From positions 3,906,001 to 3,970,000 of the forward strand of contig NZ_CP160403.1 in NCBI RefSeq assembly GCF_040782645.1: a stretch of DNA of 64,000 nucleotides. Direction: 5' to 3'. The notes under the pieces are model-generated. The model was not told where the DNA came from. It was given only the letters and a program-made list of their open reading frames with translations, and made no database searches. The translations under genes were made by a program, and so were the position numbers. The DNA is from Streptomyces sp. HUAS ZL42. Its GTDB lineage: Bacteria; Actinomycetota; Actinomycetes; Streptomycetales; Streptomycetaceae. This document shows positions 32,303 through 41,800 of this stretch, piece after piece. How positions within the stretch are numbered: the stretch's first letter is position 1; each line of letters opens with the position of its first letter.

Positions 32303-32785
32303 ATGTCCACGACTGAAAAGACCGCCACCGGAATCGGTCCGGTCGAGGGCGAGTCCCTCTACAACGTCGACAACCCGGCACCCCTCATCGAGGCCCCGCG
32401 CAAGCGCACCAAGAAGTCCCCGAAGTCGACCCGGGGCAACTTCGAGATGGCCGCCTGGCTGTTCATGCGCCTGTCCGGCATCGTGCTGGTCGTCCTGGTC
32501 ATCGGCCACCTGCTGATCCAGCTCGTGCTCGACGGCGGCGTGTCCAAGATCGGCTTCGCCTTCGTGGCCGGCCGCTGGGCCTCCCCGTTCTGGCAGGTCT
32601 GGGACCTGCTGATGCTGTGGCTCGCGATGCTGCACGGCGCCAACGGCCTGCGCACGGTCATCAACGACTACGCGGAGCGCGCGAACACCCGGCTGTGGCT
32701 GAAGGGCCTGCTCTACACCGCCACGGTGTTCACCATCCTGCTGGGCACGCTGGTGATCTTCACCTTCGACCCGAACATCCGCTAG
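32303..32785 (+). CDS. sdhD: Succinate dehydrogenase hydrophobic membrane anchor subunit
   Basis: Second membrane anchor of complex II, 160 residues. A charged N-terminal extension (to about residue 48, ending KRTKKSPKSTRGNF) precedes three helices starting at AAWLFMRLSGIVLVVLVIGH. The His in VIGHLLIQ and LHGANGLRTVINDY are conserved. It begins 5 bp after sdhC and 24 bp before sdhA. Confidence 0.93.
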   Translation: MSTTEKTATGIGPVEGESLYNVDNPAPLIEAPRKRTKKSPKSTRGNFEMAAWLFMRLSGIVLVVLVIGHLLIQLVLDGGVSKIGFAFVAGRWASPFWQVWDLLMLWLAMLHGANGLRTVINDYAERANTRLWLKGLLYTATVFTILLGTLVIFTFDPNIR

Positions 32786-32809
32786 GCACGGGGCTGAGGT
32801 AATCCACTC

Positions 32810-34564
32810 ATGAAGATCCACAAGTACGACACCGTCATCGTCGGCGCCGGTGGCGCCGGTATGCGCGCCGCCATCGAGTCGACGAAGCGCAGCCGCACCG
32901 CCGTGCTGACCAAGCTCTACCCCACCCGCTCCCACACGGGCGCCGCGCAGGGCGGTATGGCCGCCGCGCTGGCCAACGTGGAGGAGGACAACTGGGAGTG
33001 GCACACCTTCGACACCGTCAAGGGCGGTGACTACCTGGTCGACCAGGACGCCGCCGAGATCCTGGCGAAGGAGGCCATCGACTCCGTCCTCGACCTGGAG
33101 AAGATGGGCCTGCCGTTCAACCGGACGCCCGACGGGACGATCGACCAGCGCCGCTTCGGCGGTCACAGCCGCAACCACGGCGAGGCCCCGGTCCGCCGCT
33201 CCTGCTACGCGGCCGACCGTACCGGCCACATGATCCTTCAGACGCTGTACCAGAACTGCGTGAAGGAGGGCGTGGAGTTCTTCAACGAGTTCTACGTCCT
33301 CGACCAGCTGATCACCGAGGTCGACGGCGTCAAGAAGTCGGCCGGTGTCGTGGCGTACGAGCTGGCGACCGGCGAGATCCACGTCTTCCAGGCGAAGGCC
33401 GTGATCTACGCGTCCGGCGGCTGCGGCAAGTTCTTCAAGGTGACGTCCAACGCGCACACGCTGACGGGCGACGGCCAGGCGGCGGTCTACCGGCGCGGCC
33501 TCCCGCTGGAGGACATGGAGTTCTTCCAGTTCCACCCGACCGGCATCTGGCGCATGGGCATCCTGCTGACGGAGGGCGCCCGCGGTGAGGGCGGCATCCT
33601 CCGCAACAAGGACGGCGAGCGCTTCATGGAGAAGTACGCGCCGGTCATGAAGGACCTCGCATCCCGAGACGTGGTCTCGCGCTCCATCTACACGGAGATC
33701 CGGGAAGGCCGCGGCTGCGGCCCGGAGGGCGACCACGTCTACCTGGACCTGACGCACCTCCCGCCGGAGCAGCTGGACGCCAAGCTCCCGGACATCACGG
33801 AGTTCGCCCGCACCTACCTGGGCATCGAGCCGTACACGGACCCGATCCCGATCCAGCCCACCGCGCACTACGCGATGGGTGGCATCCCGACGAACGTCGA
33901 GGGCGAGGTCCTGTCGGACAACACGACGGTGGTCCCCGGCCTGTACGCGGCGGGCGAAGTGGCGTGCGTGTCGGTGCACGGCGCGAACCGTCTCGGCACC
34001 AACTCGCTGCTGGACATCAACGTGTTCGGCCGCCGGGCCGGCATCGCGGCGGCGGAGTACAGCCAGCAGGCGGACTTCGTCGAGCTCCCGGAGAACCCGG
34101 CGCAGCTCGTGATCGACCAGGTGGAGCGCCTGCGCGCGTCGACGGGCACCGAGCGCGTGTCGGTCCTGCGCCGCGAACTGCAGGAGACCATGGACGCGAA
34201 CGTCATGGTGTTCCGCACGGAGCAGACGATCAAGACGGCGGTGGAGAAGATCGCCGAGCTGCGCGAGCGCTACAAGAACGTGGCGATCCAGGACAAGGGC
34301 AAGCGGTTCAACACGGACCTCCTCGAGGCCGTCGAGCTGGGCAACCTGCTCGATCTGGCCGAGGTCATGGCCGTCTCCGCGCTGGCCCGCAAGGAGTCCC
34401 GCGGCGGTCACTACCGCGAGGACTACCCGAACCGCGACGACGTCAACTTCATGCGCCACACCATGGCGTACCGCGAGGTGGGCGACGACGGCACCGAGTC
34501 CGTCCGTCTCGACTACAAGCCGGTCGTCCAGACCCGCTACCAGCCGATGGAGCGTAAGTACTGA
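32810..34564 (+). CDS. sdhA: Succinate dehydrogenase flavoprotein subunit
   Basis: Catalytic FAD subunit of complex II, 584 residues, oxidising succinate to fumarate in the TCA cycle on the inner membrane face. The dinucleotide motif is [32 protein letters not shown] has the His that binds FAD covalently. Catalytic-site blocks are [48 protein letters not shown] and [20 protein letters not shown]. The length is normal for actinobacteria. The stop overlaps the sdhB start (TGATG), so the two are translated together. Confidence 0.97.
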   Translation: MKIHKYDTVIVGAGGAGMRAAIESTKRSRTAVLTKLYPTRSHTGAAQGGMAAALANVEEDNWEWHTFDTVKGGDYLVDQDAAEILAKEAIDSVLDLEKMGLPFNRTPDGTIDQRRFGGHSRNHGEAPVRRSCYAADRTGHMILQTLYQNCVKEGVEFFNEFYVLDQLITEVDGVKKSAGVVAYELATGEIHVFQAKAVIYASGGCGKFFKVTSNAHTLTGDGQAAVYRRGLPLEDMEFFQFHPTGIWRMGILLTEGARGEGGILRNKDGERFMEKYAPVMKDLASRDVVSRSIYTEIREGRGCGPEGDHVYLDLTHLPPEQLDAKLPDITEFARTYLGIEPYTDPIPIQPTAHYAMGGIPTNVEGEVLSDNTTVVPGLYAAGEVACVSVHGANRLGTNSLLDINVFGRRAGIAAAEYSQQADFVELPENPAQLVIDQVERLRASTGTERVSVLRRELQETMDANVMVFRTEQTIKTAVEKIAELRERYKNVAIQDKGKRFNTDLLEAVELGNLLDLAEVMAVSALARKESRGGHYREDYPNRDDVNFMRHTMAYREVGDDGTESVRLDYKPVVQTRYQPMERKY

Positions 34565-35325
34565 TGGCAACCCCCGTTATGGACAAGGTGGAGGCCGAGT
34601 CCGCCTCGTCCCCGTACATCACGGTCACCTTCCGGGTCCGCCGCTTCAACCCGGAGGTCTCGGCGGAGGCCACCTGGGAAGACTTCCAGCTGGAGATCGA
34701 CCCGAAGGAGCGCGTCCTCGACGGCCTCCACAAGATCAAGTGGGACCTGGACGGCACGCTGACCTTCCGCCGCTCCTGCGCGCACGGCATCTGCGGCTCG
34801 GACGCGATGAGGATCAACGGCAAGAACCGCCTTGCCTGCAAGACCCTCATCAAGGACATCAACCCCGAGAAGCCGATCACGGTCGAGCCCATCAAGGGCC
34901 TCACGGTCCTGAAGGACCTCGTGGTCGACATGGAGCCGTTCTTCCAGGCGTACCGCGACGTCATGCCCTTCCTCATCACGAAGGACACGAACGAGCCGAC
35001 GCGCGAGCGCCTCCAGACGGCAGAGGACCGGGAACGCTTCGACGACACGACGAAGTGCATCCTCTGCGCGGCCTGCACGTCCTCGTGCCCGGTCTTCTGG
35101 AACGACGGCCAGTACTTCGGCCCTGCCGCCATCGTCAACGCGCACCGCTTCATCTTCGACTCGCGTGACGAGGCCGCCGAACAGCGCCTGGAGATCCTCA
35201 ACGACCGCGACGGCGTCTGGCGCTGCCGCACGACCTTCAACTGCACGGACGCCTGCCCGCGCGGTATCGAGGTCACGAAGGCGATCGCCGAGGTGAAGCG
35301 GGCCCTGATCACGCGCCGCTTCTGA
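34564..35325 (+). CDS. sdhB: Succinate dehydrogenase iron-sulfur subunit
   Basis: Electron-transfer subunit of complex II, 253 residues. Cysteines for the [2Fe-2S] cluster are in RRSCAHGICGSDAMRINGKN and the following ACKT; the [4Fe-4S] cluster is in CILCAACTSSCPVFW; the [3Fe-4S] cluster is in CRTTFNCTDACPRGIEVTKA. It links SdhA to the quinone site in SdhCD. It is the last gene of the operon and is followed 9 bp later by a very strong hairpin. Confidence 0.97.
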   Translation: MATPVMDKVEAESASSPYITVTFRVRRFNPEVSAEATWEDFQLEIDPKERVLDGLHKIKWDLDGTLTFRRSCAHGICGSDAMRINGKNRLACKTLIKDINPEKPITVEPIKGLTVLKDLVVDMEPFFQAYRDVMPFLITKDTNEPTRERLQTAEDRERFDDTTKCILCAACTSSCPVFWNDGQYFGPAAIVNAHRFIFDSRDEAAEQRLEILNDRDGVWRCRTTFNCTDACPRGIEVTKAIAEVKRALITRRF

Positions 35326-35334
35326 CGTCTTTTC

Positions 35335-35392
35335 GGTATACGGCGAAGGCCCTGTTTCCCGGTTCCGGGAAACAGGGCCTTCGCCGTATACC
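35335..35392. terminator. 28-bp perfect hairpin terminator between sdhB and the DUF1877 gene
   Basis: Arms 35335-35362 and 35365-35392 (left arm begins GGTATACGGCGAAGGCCC) pair perfectly over 28 bp around a two-base centre. The genes on both sides converge, so it serves both. Confidence 0.95.
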
Positions 35393-35394
35393 GG

Positions 35395-35856
35395 TCAGCC
35401 TTCGTGGATGTGTGCCATGCACAGGCCTTCACGGGCGGCACGGCCGTAGATTTCGCGCAGTTCTGCCACGTATTCGGCCAGGTCCTCGAGATATTCGTCG
35501 GGGATTCCGCCACGGATGATCCCGGAAAGCACCTCGGGAGCGGAGCGCATGATGTCCTCGACGCCGACGCCGGCGAAGAATCCGTCGACGCGCGCGACTT
35601 CGTCGGCCGAAAGGAAAGCGCACACCGTCCCGACGCGGTCGTCACCGAGGAGAGTACCGCCGGCGACCGCGAGTTCCGCGATGTCCCCCGCGTCCGCACG
35701 CAGCAGCAGTTCTGCGATGACGTCCCCTTCCTCTCCCAGGTCGCAGTACGCGTCCGAGTCTTCGGAATCCGACTCCAGATTGCGGAACCGTTCGACCACC
35801 CCGTCGAATCCGGAATCGATCTCCGTCGCCGGGAGAGGAAAGAGGGATACGTTCAT
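35395..35856 (-). CDS. DUF1877-like protein, candidate immunity protein for the RHS toxin
   Basis: Acidic cytoplasmic protein of 153 residues. The FLSADEVARVDGFFAGVGVED centre and the end DLAEYVAELREIYGRAAREG match the DUF1877 pattern also seen at 27555-28049. It starts 31 bp downstream of the RHS gene stop on the same strand, with GGAAGG before the ATG. This is the standard place for an immunity gene: directly after the toxin tip it neutralises. The strong negative charge suits binding to a nuclease. Immunity function is inference from position and charge. Confidence 0.7.
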   Translation of the reverse strand: MNVSLFPLPATEIDSGFDGVVERFRNLESDSEDSDAYCDLGEEGDVIAELLLRADAGDIAELAVAGGTLLGDDRVGTVCAFLSADEVARVDGFFAGVGVEDIMRSAPEVLSGIIRGGIPDEYLEDLAEYVAELREIYGRAAREGLCMAHIHEG

Positions 35857-35887
35857 CGCTCGCTGCTGCCTTCCAGCCGAATAAGGG

Positions 35888-38800
35888 TCAGTAGGCTATC
35901 AGAGGGCCGGAAAGCGGGGGAATCAAGGGAGCTTCCGAACCGCTCCCCCCGAAGTCGAAGGGACTCTTCGACCAGTCGTGATTCCCCACGTTCTCGTGCC
36001 ACCAGTCCTTGGCTCCGTTCGCGAACTTCCTGTACCAGGGTTCTTCCACGTTCACCGGCGCGCGGACAGGCGGCGGGGGTTTCCGATCAGTGTCGCGCTT
36101 CGTGCTCTTGGTCTTGTACGCGATCACGCCGTCGCTCTTCGCCGACGGAAATGCATCGACCCATTCGTCCGGCTTGAACAGGTTCGGCCCCTTGAGCGGC
36201 ATCATCTTGAAGCCGGCCTTGACCTTGAGATTCTTGGTCTTCTCATCGCCGGCCAACTTCGCCTTGAATGCCTTGATGTAGTCCTTGACCTCCTTGTCGC
36301 CGCCCTTCTCGGCGGGACCGCCGAAATTCTTCACGTCCCAGATGTACACGGTGTCATCCGTCCAGTAGACGAGATCCGCCCATCCGGTCTTCTTCTTGCC
36401 CACGTTGCGGACATAGTTCTCGGAGTCCCGGAAGCCCTTCGTCTGCTGGAGGTCGACCGTGACCTTTCCGCCGCCCCTCGGCTGGGTGAGCCGCAGCCAC
36501 GCCATGTACATCATGATCACGGTGTCGTGGGCCTTGGTGTACTTCTCCTTGATGTGCTCGCGCACGGCCCTGTCCCGCGCCTCTTTCTGCCGCTTTGCCT
36601 GCTCGGCCTCCGCCTTGACCAGGTCGAGCAGCCCGCTCGGGTCGCTGTGCGACACCGGGCTGTTGTGGCTGTACGCGTACCCGTTCATCTGGAGCGGGTC
36701 GGCCGCCTCGAAGATCGGATCGGCGGAGAGGAAGCGACCCGAGTTCTGGTCGTACTCGCGGGCGCCGAGGTGGGTGAGACCGGTGGCCGCGTCGTCGATG
36801 CCGGTGCCCAGGTAGCCGCGCCGGTTGGGCCAGGCCGCGGGCTTGGCTCCGCGGACCTCGCCGTAGGGCTTGAAGGCGCGGCGAGTGACCGGCTGGGTGC
36901 CGGACAGTTCGACCGTCGTGTTCGCGGTGCCGAGGTGATCGGCGAGCAGGGCGTTCAGCTTGTGGCCCGTCGTCGCACCGTTGCTCGTGGTGCGGACCAC
37001 GGTGGGTGCGCCCGACTGGGCGTAGGCGCGGGACGCCCGGGTGATGGTGCCGGTCGAATTGGTCGTCAGTTCCGTCTCGCCCAGGTACAGGGTGGAGCCG
37101 GAGGGCGAGTTCTCCAGGAGGCGGTTGCCGTCGGCGTCGTAGACGTAGGTGGTCTTGCTGCCGTCGTCGGTGATCGAGTCGAGCTTGTTCTCGGCCGTCC
37201 AGACCAGGTCCTGGGTGGTGTTGGAGAGGTCCCGGACCGTGGCGTTGCCCGTCGCGTCGTACGTGTAGGAGCTCCCCTTGCCGGACGGCGAGGAGTTGAT
37301 CCACGTCATCGTGTGCGGCTGGGCCTTGTACGACGGGGTCGTGCCGCTGGCGGGGACGGTCTTGCCGTAGCCGTAGGTGTACGTGACGTTCTTCGTCGCG
37401 TCGGCCGTGTCGTGCTCGGTCAGCGTCGCGCGGTTGCCGATCCAGTCGAAGGTGAAGTCCTGCCGGTAGGCCGTGGCACCGGTGGAGACCGTGCTGGTGT
37501 CGGGGGCCGCCGCGGACAGCGACGAGGCCAGCGCGGTGTCCGGGCCGGACGTGTCCGTCGACTGGTCCGGGGCGTCGGCCACCGGACCGGACGAGGGCGC
37601 GTAGTCGGTGCGATGACCCCACGTGGTGCCGTTGGCGGCCTTGCAGCCGGTCCCGTTGCCGTCCGGCGTGGTCTTCGACGTCCAGGCGTGCACCAGTTCG
37701 CCCATCACGTCGTACGTGAAGCACTGGGTGTCCCAGGTGTCGCCCGCCGCCTCACTCAGCTTGCGGGCGTTGGAGGTGATCGTCCCGGCCGTGTCGTAGG
37801 AGTAATAGCTGTCGGTGATGCGGTGCGGGCCCGCGGTCTCGCGGTCCGCGACCGTGCGCTGCAGCCTGCCCGTGTGCGGGTCGACGAAGTTGGTCGTCCA
37901 CACGCGGTAGGGCTGGGAGCCGGAGACCGTGCGCAGCACCTCACCGTACGGGGAGTAGGTGGCCTCCGCCGTGTACCAGGTCAGGCCGGAGGTGGACTCC
38001 GGCAGGCCGTCCTGGGTGTAGCGCGTGACGACCTTCTCCCGCGCCAGACCGCCCACGGCCGGCAACGTGACGGACTGCTGCTTGCCCGTTGGGGTGTAGC
38101 TGTACGAGTAGGCGTACGTGCCGGCCAGACCGGTGGTCAGCGAGTTGGCCGGGATGGTCACCTCACGGCCGGTCACGTGGTAGTCGGCGTCGTAACCGGT
38201 GACGCGGTTGACGTAGTCGCCGCCGTCCGTGTGCCGCTTGGACGACGTCAGCCGGCCGATTCCTCCCGGCGCCTGGTCGTAGGTGTACTCCTTGACGGGC
38301 GTCGCGGTGGCGGAGCCGAGGCGCGTGTTCTTCATGCGCCCGAGCAGGTCGTACTCGGTGAAGATCTCCTGTTGACGGGCGTTCTTGGTGCGGTTGGGAC
38401 GGTCGGCTGCGTCGTACCAGGTGTCGGTCGTCCCGGTGTCCGGGTCGGTGGCGGACGTCACCCGGCCGCGGGCGTCGTAGGTGTAGGACCAGACGTTGCC
38501 CGCAGGGTCGGAGACCCTGGTGCGGTTGCCGCGGGCGTCGTAGTCGTACGTCGTCGTACGGCCGGTCGTCGAGCCGGAGCCGTCCTGGGAGTAGTGCTTG
38601 ATGGACGTGACCCGGCCCAGGGCGTCGTAGTACGTGCGCGTCCGCGGCGCCGTCGAGCCCACCGGGTTCACGTACGTGCTGCCGAGGCTGTACGTGGTAT
38701 AGGTCGCGTACTTGTAGTCGCCGCCGTGGTAGATCGACGCGCGGACCACGCGCTCCATGCCGTCGTAGCGGTACTTGGTCCAGCTGGGCACCAGCGTCTG

Positions 38801-41800
38801 CGACCTGGGGGCGAAGAGGGTCGTGCCCGGCTCGCCCTTCGCGAGGTACGCGCCGGTCTTCTTGTCGACCAGGCCGTGGTCGTTGTACGTGGTGTCCACG
38901 ACGATGCGGCCGGGTCCGTGCGCCTCGGTCTGCGTCTGAACGATGCGCCTCAGGCCGTCGTAAAGGGTCACCTCGGTGCTGTAGGAGCCGTCGTCCTCAA
39001 GGTTCCTGACGGTCACCGCGGTGGGCCGGTTCTCGCTGCTCGTGGCGACCGCCGGCTGGTAGTCGATCACCGTGTCCGGCGACTTGCCGTCCGAGCGTGA
39101 CGCGGACCAGCCCTTCACGAGGCGGCCCAGGGCGTCGTACTCGTTGCGCGTCACCCGCCCGTTGGGGTCGGTGACCGTCAGCGGGAGGCCGCGCCCCGGG
39201 TCGAAAGTGGTCGTGGTGGCGTGTTCGAGGGCGTCGATGGTCTTGGTCCCGGTGACCGGACCGCCCTCCGCCGGGGTGTACTGCGTCTCCGTGGTGCCGG
39301 CACCCGGCTGCGTGACCGTCCGGACGCGGCCGAGGGAGTCGTACGTCGTGGCGGTGACGACGGAGTACGCGCTGCCCGTGCCGTCGGTCTCGGCGACGGA
39401 GGTGACCATGCCCTTCGTCGGCGTCGCACCGTGGGCGAGGTTGTCGTACGTGTACTGCGCCGCCTCTCTGAGCTGGGTCGCCGGATCGGCGTTGTCGTAG
39501 TTGGCGCAGGACGTGCCGGTGGTGCGCTGTTCCTTGACCCTGCCGATCAGCCAGGCCGTCGTGTTGTGCAGGTACTTCGTCACGGTGCACGACTGGTCGG
39601 AGAGGGTCTCACCGCTGCCGTTGGGCTTGACGACGGCGGTCTCGACCTGCGTGGGCAGGCCGTAGGTGTCGTCGACCGTGGTGAGGGTGCGTACGGCCCG
39701 CCAGCCCGGGTCCTGGGTCTGGATCTCGTCCGTCCGCTTGATGCCGGCGCGGTGGGCGAGCAGCGGGTCCGCGGTGGTGCCGTCCTCGTTCTCACGGGCG
39801 CGGGACGCGGTCTGCTTCGACCAGGGGTAGTTCAGGGTGCGCTTGAGGACCTCGCCGTCGGAGTCGCGGTAGTCGATGGCCTCGGCGACCATGCCGGCGT
39901 ACTGCGGGGCGTCGTCCGCGAGGAGCGTGTACGTACCGGTGGAGTCCTTCACCTCGCCGCCGTTGCCCTGGAAGTAGCGGGTCAGGGAGAAGGACTGGCT
40001 CTGCGGATCCCCCTGTTCGGACACGGACTTGGCACCCGTGGTCGCCTTGACCTGCCGGTATCCGCGCCAGTCGCTGTATGTGCGCAGGGCCGGGCGGGCG
40101 AACTCGTCGTCGCTCCTGGCCCATGCCGCACCGGAGTAGGCGTACTTCGTGACGACCGGCACGCCGTGCGAGGTGACCTTGTCGATCTCGGTGACGGAGT
40201 CGACGACGTACTTGTTGAACCATGCCTTCGCCGGGGTCTTCTCGTCCCCGTCGGGTGACCAGCGGACGGGGTAGCAGGTCCCGTTGCTCTTGCCCTTGTC
40301 CTCCGCGGGCTCGGTCGCGCAGCCGCCCTTGTACTGGACCTCGATGTCACCGCCGTACTCGGTGGAGACGGTGCCGATGCGGGGCCGGGTGAAGCCGGGG
40401 CGCTGGTCGTTCGTCCCGGTCAGCACCAGGTTGGGCAGCTGGCGGTCCTTCAGCCGGGCGCGCAGCGGTGAGTCTGAGCCGACCGTGTACGGCGCGAAGC
40501 TGATGCCGTCCTTGGACTGCAGGACGCCCGTGGTATCACCGGGCGCGTAGCCCGTGCGAGTGATGGAGTTCAGCCACAGCCCGGGAGAGGTGTCGTACCA
40601 GTCCTCCGGGAAGGACTGCCGCAGCGTGTACTTGTCGACCGGGTTCAGACCGGCCTGCCCCGCTCGGGCGGCCTTCGTCGTGACCGTGTCCAGGCGCATC
40701 TGCGTCCAGAACGACGGGAAGGCCGGGCACAGCTTGGAGGTGGACTTGCAGTTGAGGTTGCCCGGGGTGTCCCACCAGGGGCGGTAGGCACCGGGGTCGT
40801 CGGTCTTGGCGAAGTTGTCCTTGGTGCACACCGTGTCCGACTTCAGGCAGCGCTGCTTGACGCCGAAGTCGACGGTCGCGGACGGCTTGGTCATGCTGTC
40901 CGGGCGCATGCCGTACTCGATGGAGACCGGGTAGGCGTAACGGTCGTACTGCTCGGGGGACTTGAACTTCTTGCGGACGGCGTAGTAGTTCGTCTCCTGC
41001 GTCCAGTTGACGATCAGTGTGTTGCCGTTGACGTCGACAACCTTGTCCAGACCCCAGCGCCAGGCCTGCCGCTTGCCGGCGCCGCAGCGCGAGTCGGCGA
41101 ACGATTCGGCATGGCAGGGCTCGCCGGGATGGTTGCCGAACACCGGCACGGTGGAGACAGAGTCGGTGTCGGCGTGCCCGCCGCCGACGCCGTGCAGGCC
41201 GAAGTAGTGCTGAGTGCCGTCCGTGGTGGTGACGACCCAGTACTCGCCGTTGTTGTCACCGTTGCTTCCGCCGACCCGGTGCTCGATACGGGTCCCGTCG
41301 TCCTGCTGGGGGCGGTAGACCTCGGTGTCCTTCTCGGGGTCGCTGCCGGAGGCGGCGTCACGGACCAGCTCGGTGGTCCTGCCGCCCAGCGACATCACCG
41401 CGTTGTACGACACCCAGCACAGGTCGGGTGTCTTGTCCTTCTTGGCGGTGTTGTTGGGGGTACCGGCCTTGAGGGTCTTGCGGTCGTCCTGGCAGCTTCG
41501 GTATCGGCGCTCGATGTGACCGGGGTCGTAGGACCATCCCTCGCCGATCCAGGATGCCTGCGGTGACGACACGGCCGTACGGCCGTCCACGGTTTGGGAG
41601 TTGTACTCGAACGAGATCTGCGGCGCGGGCCCCGCCGGAGCCGCCGGCATGGTCAGCGGGTACGACCAGGCGAACGCGCCGGAGGAGCCGCCGGCCTCCC
41701 ACTTGCCGTCCGAGGCGAGCGGCGTGGCCTTGAAGGTGCCGCCGCCGCTGTTGCCCGAGTCGACCGCGCCGACGACTGCGGTACTGCTGCCCGCGGCCGC

